Origin: Thermoleophilia bacterium
Lineage (GTDB): Bacteria > Actinomycetota > Thermoleophilia > Gaiellales > Gaiellaceae
Direction of reading: 5' to 3'
NCBI GenBank assembly: GCA_025936995.1
Contig: JAICSH010000003.1
Coordinates: forward strand, 16,215-80,214
Length of the DNA stretch: 64,000 bases
Part shown: in pieces, positions 30,153-38,872 of the stretch
Layout of the letters: every line of letters starts with the position of its first letter
Numbering within the stretch: position 1 is the stretch's first letter
Made by a program: the position numbers and the translations under genes
The notes under the pieces: model-generated
The model's database searches: none
What the model saw: the letters and a program-made list of their open reading frames with translations, nothing else
What the model was told of the DNA's origin: nothing

Positions 30153-32785
30153 ACGGCCGGCTCGACGACGGCGACGTTGGGGGCCCGAACCGGGAGCTCG
30201 GCGCGGACGACCGTGCCGCGCCCCGGCGGGCTCTCCACGAGCAGCTCGCCGTCGAGCGCATCAAGCCGGTCCCGGAGCCCCCGCAAACCCGACCCCCGCT
30301 CTGCGTCGGCGCCGCCCAATCCGTCGTCGACGATCTCGACGACGATCTGGCCTTCCTCGCACTCGACCCGGACCGCGGCGGAGCACGCGCCGGCGTGCTT
30401 GACGATGTTGGCGAGCGCCTCCGAGACCGTGTAGTAGGCGGCCGTCTCGACCGGCTCGGGCAGCCGCTCCGGCAGGTCGAGCCCGAGCTCGACGTCGACC
30501 GGCGCCCGCGCTGCCAGGACCTCGAGCGCCGGCCCGAGGCCGCGCTCCGTCAGGACGGCCGGGTGGAGGCCCTGCGCGAGCTCCCGGAGCTCTGTCAGCG
30601 CTTCGGCGAGCTCCTCGGACAGCGCCACGAGAACGGCCTCGGCCTCGTCCGGCGACGTGCGCAGCTTCGCCCGGGCGAGACGCAACCCGACCGACGCGGC
30701 GACGAGCCGCTGCTGCGCGCCGTCGTGGAGGTTGCGCTCGAGGCGGCGGCGCTCGGTGTCGCTCGCCTCGACGATGCGGAGTCGCGACGCCTCCAGCTCC
30801 TCACGGGCCTGCGCGCTCGCGACGGCCAGCGCGACGAGCTCGGCGAACGCCTGCAAGCGGTGCTTCGTCTCGGACGGCAGGACCTCGTCCTGCCGCAGTG
30901 CGACGACGAGGGCGCCCCAGGTGACGCCCGCGACGATGATCGGCACTCCGACGCTGCCGCGGAACCCGAGTGCCCGCAGGGCGGCGGCCCCTTCGCCCGT
31001 CAGCTTGTGGTAGTCGGATCGCGCCGGCGCGCCGGTCCGCAGCACCTGAAGCGCTGTTCCCTCCTCGATCGCGACGACGTTGCCGAGCTCGAACTGCGCC
31101 GTCAGGCCGCCGAACTTCCCGACGATCGTCGACGTCCCCTCGTTCTCGAACCGGTGCAGGACGCCGGTCCGCAGGCCGAGCAGCCGGCAGACCTCCTCGG
31201 TCACGATCTGGAAGACCTGCTCCGGCTGCGCGTCACCGGCGACGAACGTCGCGACACGCCGTAGCGCGGCCTGCTCCTCGGCGAGCCGCCGCAGCTCCGC
31301 GTCCGCCCGGCGCTTCTCGGTGAAGTCGCGGACGATCGACACGACCTCGTCCGCCCCGCTCGGCACGATCCGCGCCTCTCTCCAGTGGGCCTCGTCGTGG
31401 ATGTTCAGCTCGTACTCGATCACCTGAATGCTTCCGCTCTCGAGCGCCCGGTCGATGCCGGCGAGGAAGGTGCGGGCGAGCTCGTCCGGGACCACGTCAC
31501 GGATGTTTTCCCCCGTGAATTCGTGCTGGCGGAAGAGGTGAGCCGTGTCGGCGTCGGGGCGGGCGTCGAGGTACGTGCCGTCGCGTGCGTAGCGGATGAT
31601 CGTGTCTGGGACCGCGTCCAGCAGGGCGCGGGTTTGCTGCTCTGCGAGCCCCACATTCAGGAGCGCGCGCTCGTTCGCGAGCGCGAATCCCGCGGCGGCG
31701 TTCACGGCGTCCAGCAGCTCCGGGCGGAGCCGGAGCGAGCGATCGTGCACGAGCATCCCGACCGGCTCGTCCTGGTGACGGATCTCCGTCGCGACCTCCC
31801 ACTTGCTCCGGACGGGAAGCTCGAGCGGAGCACCGGAGCCGTCGACGTAGCCCCCGTCGGGCGCGGGCCTGCCCAGCCGGAGCATCGGATCGCCGAGCGC
31901 GCGCCGCAGCGCCTCCTCGAGGTCGCCCGTCTGCGCGGGATCGCGGAGCTCGAGCAGCAGCTCCCCGACCGCGCCCCGCGAGAGGCGACCCTGCACGAGC
32001 GTGGCGAGAAAGGCGGCGGGCAGCGCGAGGGCGGCGAGCAGAGCCAGTCCGAAGCCGAGCAGGCCGGCCTTCGACGAGAGCGGGGCGAGCACCAGCCCGA
32101 GCGAGAACAGCAGCAGCGCGACGACCCCTCCGATCACCACCGGGCGGTACTGACGCCGGGCGGCCGGGGTGGCCACGCGGGAACGGCGCGTCAGCACGAC
32201 GACCACGATCAGCGAGAGCGCCATGGCGATCCCGGCCTCGAGCTCGTAGAGGCCGGTCGCCAGCGCCGACTGCGAGTCGATGAGCACCAGATTGCGCGGA
32301 TGATCGGTGTGGTACCGGGTCAGCGGGTCGCAGATCACCGCCAGCGCCTGCACCACGATGACGTCGACGTATGCGGCGACGAGCACCCGCCGGCCGATGA
32401 CGCCGAGACGGCCGCTCGGGTACGCGAGCGGCGCGTGCACGAGCACCGCGAAGACGACGTTCGACCCGAGCACTCCGATCGTGTACGCGGCGGCGCCGTT
32501 CGCTTCGTGGAGGACGCTGACCAGAGAGGCGAGCCCGACCGCCGCGAGCAGCAGGCCGAAGTTCGCATACGGACGCAGCCGCAGCGCGGCCAGCCCCGAC
32601 CCGACGAAGGTCAGGCAGACGAGCGCAGCCAGCACGGACTGGAGGACCGGGTTCGGCGCGATTCGGCTGACGGAGATGACGTACACGGCTCCGCTCGTCG
32701 CCGCAGCGGTGAGCAGGGACAGCGCCGCGCTCGTCGTCCGGAGACCGAATGCGGGTCCGGCCCGGGCGCGCACCGCGGCGCTCAT
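30149..32785 (-). CDS. Membrane sensor histidine kinase (PAS-GAF-HisKA_3-HATPase, NarL-type partner)
   Basis: TM region; TERRRLERNLHDGAQQRLVAASVGLRLAR; HATPase VEIVDDGLGGADAERGSGLRGLRDR. Confidence 0.9.
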   Translation of the reverse strand: MSAAVRARAGPAFGLRTTSAALSLLTAAATSGAVYVISVSRIAPNPVLQSVLAALVCLTFVGSGLAALRLRPYANFGLLLAAVGLASLVSVLHEANGAAAYTIGVLGSNVVFAVLVHAPLAYPSGRLGVIGRRVLVAAYVDVIVVQALAVICDPLTRYHTDHPRNLVLIDSQSALATGLYELEAGIAMALSLIVVVVLTRRSRVATPAARRQYRPVVIGGVVALLLFSLGLVLAPLSSKAGLLGFGLALLAALALPAAFLATLVQGRLSRGAVGELLLELRDPAQTGDLEEALRRALGDPMLRLGRPAPDGGYVDGSGAPLELPVRSKWEVATEIRHQDEPVGMLVHDRSLRLRPELLDAVNAAAGFALANERALLNVGLAEQQTRALLDAVPDTIIRYARDGTYLDARPDADTAHLFRQHEFTGENIRDVVPDELARTFLAGIDRALESGSIQVIEYELNIHDEAHWREARIVPSGADEVVSIVRDFTEKRRADAELRRLAEEQAALRRVATFVAGDAQPEQVFQIVTEEVCRLLGLRTGVLHRFENEGTSTIVGKFGGLTAQFELGNVVAIEEGTALQVLRTGAPARSDYHKLTGEGAAALRALGFRGSVGVPIIVAGVTWGALVVALRQDEVLPSETKHRLQAFAELVALAVASAQAREELEASRLRIVEASDTERRRLERNLHDGAQQRLVAASVGLRLARAKLRTSPDEAEAVLVALSEELAEALTELRELAQGLHPAVLTERGLGPALEVLAARAPVDVELGLDLPERLPEPVETAAYYTVSEALANIVKHAGACSAAVRVECEEGQIVVEIVDDGLGGADAERGSGLRGLRDRLDALDGELLVESPPGRGTVVRAELPVRAPNVAVVEPAV

Positions 32786-33192
32786 CCGATCAGCCTCTCC
32801 AGGTCGACGCCCGACAGGTCGCCCTTCGTGACGAAGCCGATCGCGCCGCTCTGCTCGACGAGCGTCCCGTAGCAGGAGCGGTCCCTGCTCGAGACGAGGA
32901 GGATCTGCAGCTTCGGATCCCCTGCGAGCATCCGCTCGGCGACCGCGAAGCCGTCGATGTCCGGAAGCTGAATGTCGAGCAGGACGTACTCGGGCTCGAG
33001 CTCGGCCGCGAGGGCGACGGCCGAGCTGCCGTCGGCCGCCTCCCCCACCACGTCGTAGCCCTCCGACTCGAGCAATTTTCGGGCACAGCTGCGGAAGCTC
33101 GCGTGATCGTCGACGACGAGTACACGCCGGCCGTTCCGAGCTTGCTCACCAAGCTGCGACTGCTCCGCGTTCACCGAGCCCCCTCCCGGCAC
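32782..33192 (-). CDS. Stand-alone response regulator receiver domain
   Basis: RRVLVVDDHASFRSCARKLLESEGYDVVGEA..YVLLDIQLPDIDGF; no output domain. Confidence 0.88.
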   Translation of the reverse strand: MPGGGSVNAEQSQLGEQARNGRRVLVVDDHASFRSCARKLLESEGYDVVGEAADGSSAVALAAELEPEYVLLDIQLPDIDGFAVAERMLAGDPKLQILLVSSRDRSCYGTLVEQSGAIGFVTKGDLSGVDLERLIG

Positions 33193-33193
33193 A

Positions 33194-35416
33194 TTAGTCG
33201 GACTCCAGCGCCGGTGCGGCGTCCGGGGCGCGCTCGCGTCGTGGCCGGGTCCTCCCGCCGTCGCGGTCGAGATGCGGCAGCCACTCGAGCCAGCGCGGCA
33301 GGTACCAGTTCCACTCGCCGAGCAGCTTCATCACCGCCGGCAGCAGCACGGCCCGCACGACCGTCGAGTCGATGAGGATCGCCGCCGCCAGCCCGAAGCC
33401 CATCTGCTTGATGTCGAGCGTGCGCAGGGTGATGAAGATCGCGAACACCGCGACCATCACGACCGCCGCGCTCGTGACCGTGCCGGCGGTGCGCCGGATC
33501 CCGGTCGCGACCGCCTCCTCGGTCGGCATCCCGCCGTCGACGAGCTCCTTGATCCGGCTGAGGATGAACACGTGGTAGTCCATCGAGAGGCCGAACAGGA
33601 CCACGAACATGAACAGCGGCAGCCACGACGTGATCGCGCCGTTCGAGTGGAAGCCGAGGATCCCCTCCGCCCAGCTGTGCTGGAAGACGAGCACCATCAG
33701 CCCGTAGGCGGCCCCGACCGAGAGCAGGTTCAGCAGCACCGCCTTGATCGGGATCACGATCGACCGGAACGTCACGAGCAGGAGCAGGAAGCAGAGCGCG
33801 AGCACGAACGCGAACACGAGCGGCGCGTGGCTCTTCATCTGCTCGTTGAAGTCGTGCGTTCCCGCGGTCTCGCCCGTGACGGCCGTGTCCACCCCGTCCA
33901 CCGCGCCGAGCGTCGAGGGGATGACCTGCTGCCGGAGCGTCCGGAGCGCGGCGGCCGACTCCCCGTTGGTGCCGTTGCCCTGGAGCGAGACCGAGACGGT
34001 CTCGACCGTATGCGCCGGATTGACCTCGGTGGAGATCGGCTCGAACATCTGCCCGGTCGCGAGGGCGCGCGAGTCGAAGCGCGAGATCGCCTGCTGCACC
34101 TGCGGGGAGCTCACGTCGGGCGCGGCGACGACGATCTTCGCCGGCGTCTGCGCCCCGGGGAACGCCCGCTGGATCGCCTCGTACGTGCGGACGATCGGAA
34201 GCGACCTCGGGAGGTCGGTGAAGCTCGGCAGCTCCGTGTGGAGCGTCAGCGCCGGCACCGCGAGCGCGACCAGGGCTCCACCCGAGAGGACGGCCGCCAG
34301 CGCAGGACGGCTGAGGACGCGGTCGAGCACGAAGCTCCACACCCTCGACTCACCGACGGCACGGCGGCCGAGCAACGGGATCTTGCCCTTGTCGACCCTG
34401 TGCCCCAGCTTCGCGAGCAGCGCGGGCAGGATCGAGAGCGACCCGATCAGCGCCACCGCGACCATGAGCATCGCGCCGACCGCGATCGACGTGAAGACCG
34501 CGTTGCCGGTGAACAGCATCCCGGCCATCGCGATCAGCACCGTGAGGCCCGAGATGAAGACCGCGTGCCCGGAGGTGCCGGCCGCGTTCAGCAACGCCTC
34601 GCGCGGCGCATGGCCGCGTTCGCGCTCCTCGCGCTCGCGGCGGAGGTAGAAGAGCGAGTAGTCGACGCCGACGGCCATCCCGATCAGCAGGATCACCGAC
34701 TGCGTCGCGTCGCCCGCCGCGACCACGTGGCTCGTCAATGCAGAGAGCCCGATCGTCGCGAGCACGCCCGAGAAGGCGAGCAGGACGGGCAGGCCCGCCG
34801 CGACGAGCGCGCCGAAGGCCACGATGAGGATCACGAGCGTCACGGGCACCGAGGAGTACTCGGCCCGCTTGAAGTCCTTGCTCAGCGTGTCGTTGAGCTC
34901 GTGCGTCGAGCTCGCGAAGCCGAACTCGGCCACGGTGAAGCCCTTGTGTCGCGCCTGGACACCGGCGACCGCGTCGAGCACCGGCTGGATCTTCTCGTCC
35001 GCCTTGTCCTGGTCGCCCGCGATCTCGAACTGGACGAGCGCCGAGCGCCGGTCCTTCGAGAGCTGGCCCGCGTTGCCCGCCGTGAGCGGCGAGCGGACGC
35101 GCCGCACCTGAGGCAGCCCCGACACGGTGCGGACGACATCGCCGACGGCGGACCGGAAGGCGGGACTGCCGGCGGTCTGCGTCGACGACTGGACGAGAAC
35201 GCTCTCACCGGCCCGGTCGGTGAAGCCGGCGTTCTTGAGCATCTGCTCGGCCTTCCGCGTTCCTCCGGCCGCGGTGTCCGCCTGCTTCAGCATGCGCGTG
35301 CCCGCGACCGAGCCGAGCGCGATCGCGACGACAGAGAAGGCGAGCCACGCCGACACGGCCGTCTTCCAGTGCGCCGCGCTCCACCTCCCGGCGCGCGCGG
35401 CGAAGTTGCCATTCAT
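33194..35416 (-). CDS. MMPL/RND family transporter
   Basis: Two repeated 6-TM blocks; GMAVGVDYSLFYLRREREERERG; FGLSMDYHVFILSRIKE. Confidence 0.92.
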   Translation of the reverse strand: MNGNFAARAGRWSAAHWKTAVSAWLAFSVVAIALGSVAGTRMLKQADTAAGGTRKAEQMLKNAGFTDRAGESVLVQSSTQTAGSPAFRSAVGDVVRTVSGLPQVRRVRSPLTAGNAGQLSKDRRSALVQFEIAGDQDKADEKIQPVLDAVAGVQARHKGFTVAEFGFASSTHELNDTLSKDFKRAEYSSVPVTLVILIVAFGALVAAGLPVLLAFSGVLATIGLSALTSHVVAAGDATQSVILLIGMAVGVDYSLFYLRREREERERGHAPREALLNAAGTSGHAVFISGLTVLIAMAGMLFTGNAVFTSIAVGAMLMVAVALIGSLSILPALLAKLGHRVDKGKIPLLGRRAVGESRVWSFVLDRVLSRPALAAVLSGGALVALAVPALTLHTELPSFTDLPRSLPIVRTYEAIQRAFPGAQTPAKIVVAAPDVSSPQVQQAISRFDSRALATGQMFEPISTEVNPAHTVETVSVSLQGNGTNGESAAALRTLRQQVIPSTLGAVDGVDTAVTGETAGTHDFNEQMKSHAPLVFAFVLALCFLLLLVTFRSIVIPIKAVLLNLLSVGAAYGLMVLVFQHSWAEGILGFHSNGAITSWLPLFMFVVLFGLSMDYHVFILSRIKELVDGGMPTEEAVATGIRRTAGTVTSAAVVMVAVFAIFITLRTLDIKQMGFGLAAAILIDSTVVRAVLLPAVMKLLGEWNWYLPRWLEWLPHLDRDGGRTRPRRERAPDAAPALESD

Positions 35417-35455
35417 CGTGCCTCCTCACCTGTGGTTCTCATCAGCGGTTCAGGC

Positions 35456-35520
35456 TGCCTGGAGATCGGTGACCCGCCAAGCGGGCGCCCCGGCATGTCG
35501 TGGTGCGGGAAACCGCACTT
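35456..35520 (-). promoter_or_regulatory. Composite promoter element E4 (upstream of MMPL gene)
   Basis: Minus strand AAAGTGCGGTTTCCCGCACC - 42 bp - GGCA, 39 nt to ATG. Confidence 0.65.
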
Positions 35521-35524
35521 TTGG

Positions 35525-36280
35525 CTACCGGAGCGGAAGAGCCACGCCGGCCTGTGGCCGGCGCAGCCGGCGGGACAAGCCTGCGCCCGCAAAGGCGCCG
35601 TCGACCTCGGCTCGCGACTCCGTGAAGTGCTCCCAACCCTCGAAGTGCAGGGGAACGATCGTCGCGCCGGGCATCGCGCGCGCGAGCTCGACGGCCCCGG
35701 CTGCGGTGAACGTGAGGGCCTCCGGACCGGCCGCGGCGACCCGTGCCGCGCCGAGGTTCAGGATCGCGACCCGGACCCGAAACCTCCGCGCGACCTCGGC
35801 GACGCCCTCGAACCAGACGGTGTCGCCGGAGACGTAGACGACGTCTTCCTCCTCGGGGAGGGAGACGACGAAGCCGATGACCGGCCCGCGGTCACCGCCG
35901 GCCGGGCCGTGCCTCGCGGGAGTCGCGGTGACCCGCGCAAACCCGGCTGGGGTGTCGAGGTCGACGTGCTCCCACGGCTCGAGGCCTCGCGCATCGCCGA
36001 GCCGCGTCGCTCCGTCGCGGGTCGTGATCACGCAGCCCGCCCGCGGAAGCAGCGCGCGGCCCTCGTGATCGAGGTTGTCGAAATGATGGTCGTGGCTCAG
36101 TAACACGGCGTCGAGACGGGCCAGCTTCTCGGGGGCGACCGCCGGCGACTGCGTCTTGCGGAGGGTGTAGCCCGGCGGCTCGTACGTCGTGCCGGCGGGA
36201 TCGAACGTCGGATCGGTGAGGAGCCGACGCCCCCGCCACTCGAGCAGCGCCGTCGGCCCGCCGACGTAGGTCAACTCCAT
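35525..36280 (-). CDS. MBL-fold metal-dependent hydrolase (UlaG-like)
   Basis: MELTYVGGPTALLEWRGRRLLTDPTFD; LLSHDHHFDNLD. Confidence 0.88.
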   Translation of the reverse strand: MELTYVGGPTALLEWRGRRLLTDPTFDPAGTTYEPPGYTLRKTQSPAVAPEKLARLDAVLLSHDHHFDNLDHEGRALLPRAGCVITTRDGATRLGDARGLEPWEHVDLDTPAGFARVTATPARHGPAGGDRGPVIGFVVSLPEEEDVVYVSGDTVWFEGVAEVARRFRVRVAILNLGAARVAAAGPEALTFTAAGAVELARAMPGATIVPLHFEGWEHFTESRAEVDGAFAGAGLSRRLRRPQAGVALPLR

Positions 36281-36302
36281 CCGTCCTCTTCCTCCTGCGT
36301 CA

Positions 36303-36539
36303 CGCTGCGCGGGTCAACGCTCGAGCATCGCGCCGCCGGCTGTAGCCGTACGGATGATTGAACGCCTCCAGGGCGTCTGCAGGATCGACCGCGAAATGGA
36401 AGCCGGTGTCCGTCCGCTCGTCCTCCACGCACACGAAGACCGAGCCGGTGCGCGTGCTCCACAGCAGCGTCACCTCCAGACCGTTCGCCGCGCGATGATC
36501 GAGCTCGCGCAGTCCCGAAGAATTGATCTCAGCGTGCAT
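36303..36539 (-). CDS. Small protein, 78 aa, paralogue of 22689..22898
   Basis: GLEVTLLWSTRTGSVFVCVEDERTDTGFHFAVDPADALEAFNHPYGYS; RBS CAGGAGG. Confidence 0.7.
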
Positions 36540-36574
36540 CCCCCGCCTCCTGGTCACTGGTTCGCGTGTGAGCG

Positions 36575-36640
36575 TGCCAGCCGCCGCTGCCCGCGCCAAT
36601 GGGGGTGCCCGGCTTTCGGGGGTGCGGCTTTCCCGACCCT
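36575..36640 (-). promoter_or_regulatory. Composite promoter element E5
   Basis: Minus strand AGGGTCGGGAAAGCCGCACC - 42 bp - GGCA, 35 nt to ATG at 36539. Confidence 0.6.
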
Positions 36641-36710
36641 CGCCTCGGCCGCCGGAACCGGTCAGGCTAAGACGGATCATGCAACGAGTCCTCTGGGAAG
36701 GGGGAGTTCG

Positions 36711-37070
36711 ATGACCGAAGCGAAGAAGGTCGACCTCGCCGCCGCGCTCGGCACGTTCACGGAGGCGTGGTCGCCCCGGATCGTCGCCCGCTACAACGAG
36801 AACAAGGTCTTCCTGGCGAAGGCGAAGGGTGACTTCGTCTGGCACTCGCACCCCGACACCGACGACTTCTTCTTCGTCATCGAGGGACGTTTGACGATCC
36901 AGCTGCGCGACCGCGACGTCGAGCTCGGGCCGGGCGAGCTGTTCGTCGTGCCGCGCGGCGTGGAGCACCGCCCGCGGTCGACCGAGGGCGCGTCGGTCCT
37001 GCTCATCGAGCCGGAAGGGACGCCGAACACGGGCGACCCGGACACCGCCGCGGCCGAGGTGGAGCTCTAG
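36711..37070 (+). CDS. Cupin domain protein
   Basis: FVWHSHPDTDDFFFVIEGRLTIQL..LGPGELFVVPRGVEHRP. Confidence 0.9.
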   Translation: MTEAKKVDLAAALGTFTEAWSPRIVARYNENKVFLAKAKGDFVWHSHPDTDDFFFVIEGRLTIQLRDRDVELGPGELFVVPRGVEHRPRSTEGASVLLIEPEGTPNTGDPDTAAAEVEL

Positions 37071-37084
37071 CCGCGACCGAGGTA

Positions 37085-37169
37085 TGCCGGGGGCGGGACT
37101 TGAACCCGCACGGCCCGAGGGCCACCCGATTTTAAGTCGGGCGCGTCTGACCAGTTCCGCCACCCCGGC
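37085..37169 (-). tRNA. tRNA-Leu (anticodon TAA)
   Basis: Class II tRNA: GCCGGGGTGGCGGAACTGG..CCCGACTTAAAATCGGG.. long variable arm ..GCGGGTTCAAGTCCCGCCCCCGGCA. Confidence 0.95.
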
Positions 37170-37217
37170 CGCCTGAGCGTACTTGCGGACTGCCTCGACG
37201 GATACCCTGTCCAGCCG

Positions 37218-37871
37218 ATGGCGCTCGCCGCGATGTCGACGTCGATCCGCGACACGATCTACGCCTTCTCCGGGCTCGGAGTCGCCGGCCAGGTGCTCGT
37301 GGGCCTGCTCCTTCTCCTCGGCCTGCTCGCGGCTCTCGGCGTTCGGGCGCCGCTCGACGGCATTCGCAACCGGCTCTGGGGCTACGAGCTGTGGGGCGGG
37401 TTCGTCGTCGCCGCGCTCGCGACCGGCGGGAGCCTCTTCTATTCGCAGATCGCGAACTTCACGCCGTGCGAGCTGTGCTGGTTCCAGCGCATCTGCATGT
37501 ACCCGCTCTCGATCCTCCTGCTGGTGATCGCCTGGCACGGCGACAACCGGGCGGCCCGGTACCTCCTGCCGCTCCCGGTCGTCGGCGCCGGCGTGTCGAT
37601 CTACCACATGCTGATCGGCTACGGCGCGATCAAGGAGCCCTCGGGCTGCTTCGTCGGGGCGCCGGCGGGATGCGGCTTCAACTGGCTCGCAAACCCGCGA
37701 GCCGACGCCTCGTTCGGCTATCTGCAGATCGAGACGATCGCGCTGACCGGCTTCCTGCTTCTCATCGGATTCTTGGTCCTGGCGATGGCCGGGGAAGCCG
37801 AAGCGACCGACTCGACCGCTACCCTTCGGGCGCATGCCGAGCGGGAAGAGGGCCAGACAGCAGAGGCGTGA
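37218..37871 (+). CDS. dsbB: Disulfide bond formation protein B family
   Basis: FTPCELCWFQRICMYPLSIL; periplasmic GCFVGAPAGC; 4 TM. Confidence 0.85.
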   Translation: MALAAMSTSIRDTIYAFSGLGVAGQVLVGLLLLLGLLAALGVRAPLDGIRNRLWGYELWGGFVVAALATGGSLFYSQIANFTPCELCWFQRICMYPLSILLLVIAWHGDNRAARYLLPLPVVGAGVSIYHMLIGYGAIKEPSGCFVGAPAGCGFNWLANPRADASFGYLQIETIALTGFLLLIGFLVLAMAGEAEATDSTATLRAHAEREEGQTAEA

Positions 37872-38706
37872 GGCAGCGACGGCGGTACGCACGCCGCCGC
37901 CGGTGCGCTCGAAGGGGGTCGGGGGAGTCCGGCCCCGCCAGGCGTCCCCACGCGCGCTCGCGATCGCCGGTGGAGTCGCGCTCATCGCCATCGTCGCGAT
38001 CGTGCTCGGCGTCGTCCTCGGCAGCGGCGGAAGCGGCGGCGGCTCCGGGGTCGTCACGAAGTCGGACATCCAGGGCCTCCCCGCGGTCGGGAGCCAGACC
38101 GACGCCGTCGCCCTCCAGGGCGCAGCCGAGGCGAACAACCTCTTCAAGGGAATCCCGCAGACCGGACTCGTGCTCGGCAAGCCCTCGGCGCCCGTCGAGA
38201 TGCTGATGTTCATCGACGTCCAGTGCCCGATCTGCCGGGACTACGAGGTCAGCAGCCTGCCGACGATCGTCCAGAAGTACATCCGCAACGGGAAAGTGCA
38301 GCTCCACGTGCAGCCCTGGGCCTTCCTCGGCCCGCAGTCGTTCACGGGACGGCTCGGCGTGATCGCGGCTACCTTCCAGAACAAGGGCTACGAGTACGCG
38401 AAGGTGCTCTACGACAACCAGGGCGCCGAGGAAAGCGGCTGGCTGGACGGCAAGGAGATGGCCGCCATCGCAGCCAGCGTCACCGGCCTCGACCTCGCCA
38501 GATGGCAGAAGGACGCCAACGGCTCCGCCGCGAAGCAGATCGAGCACGCGGCCGACAGGCTCGCGACCACGTACAAGGTCAGCGGAACGCCGACGGTGTT
38601 CATCGGCAAGACGGGCGGACAGCTCCACGACATCGTCGCCCAGGGCCTCGCGCCGACCCTCCAGGACACCGAGCAGGCGCTCGACGCGCAGCTCGCCGGC
38701 GCGTAG
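37834..38706 (+). CDS. DsbA-like thioredoxin-fold protein, membrane-anchored
   Basis: N-terminal TM; VEMLMFIDVQCPICRDYEV CPIC motif; VSGTPTVFIG cis-Pro. Confidence 0.88.
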   Translation: MPSGKRARQQRREAATAVRTPPPVRSKGVGGVRPRQASPRALAIAGGVALIAIVAIVLGVVLGSGGSGGGSGVVTKSDIQGLPAVGSQTDAVALQGAAEANNLFKGIPQTGLVLGKPSAPVEMLMFIDVQCPICRDYEVSSLPTIVQKYIRNGKVQLHVQPWAFLGPQSFTGRLGVIAATFQNKGYEYAKVLYDNQGAEESGWLDGKEMAAIAASVTGLDLARWQKDANGSAAKQIEHAADRLATTYKVSGTPTVFIGKTGGQLHDIVAQGLAPTLQDTEQALDAQLAGA

Positions 38707-38722
38707 CAACACACCCGCGCGC

Positions 38723-38748
38723 GAAAGTGCGCAAAGAGCGCGCTTTTC
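38723..38748 (+). terminator. Rho-independent terminator after dsbBA
   Basis: GAAAGTGCGC-aaaga-GCGCGCTTTTC. Confidence 0.6.
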
Positions 38749-38872
38749 CTGCTTGACCACCGGCGGCACGTCCGAGTAGGCTCTCCGAGCCGGTTCCGAT
38801 GGACTTACGGGTTCGTTGGGGCCGGCATTTTCGTGGTCCGTCCGACCCGGTCTCTAGGGTTCTGCGCCCCGA

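Noticed and set aside
33211-33226. Another GGTGCGG motif (GGTGCGGCGTCCGGG) near the REC gene
   Set aside because: Lies in the MMPL coding 3' end, lacks the second half-site and the GGCA box at 42 bp, and is too close to the REC start.
33272-36103. 943-aa plus-strand ORF
   Set aside because: Antisense to the MMPL and MBL genes. Composition is R/D/E/H-rich with no domain, typical of the shadow frame in high-GC DNA.
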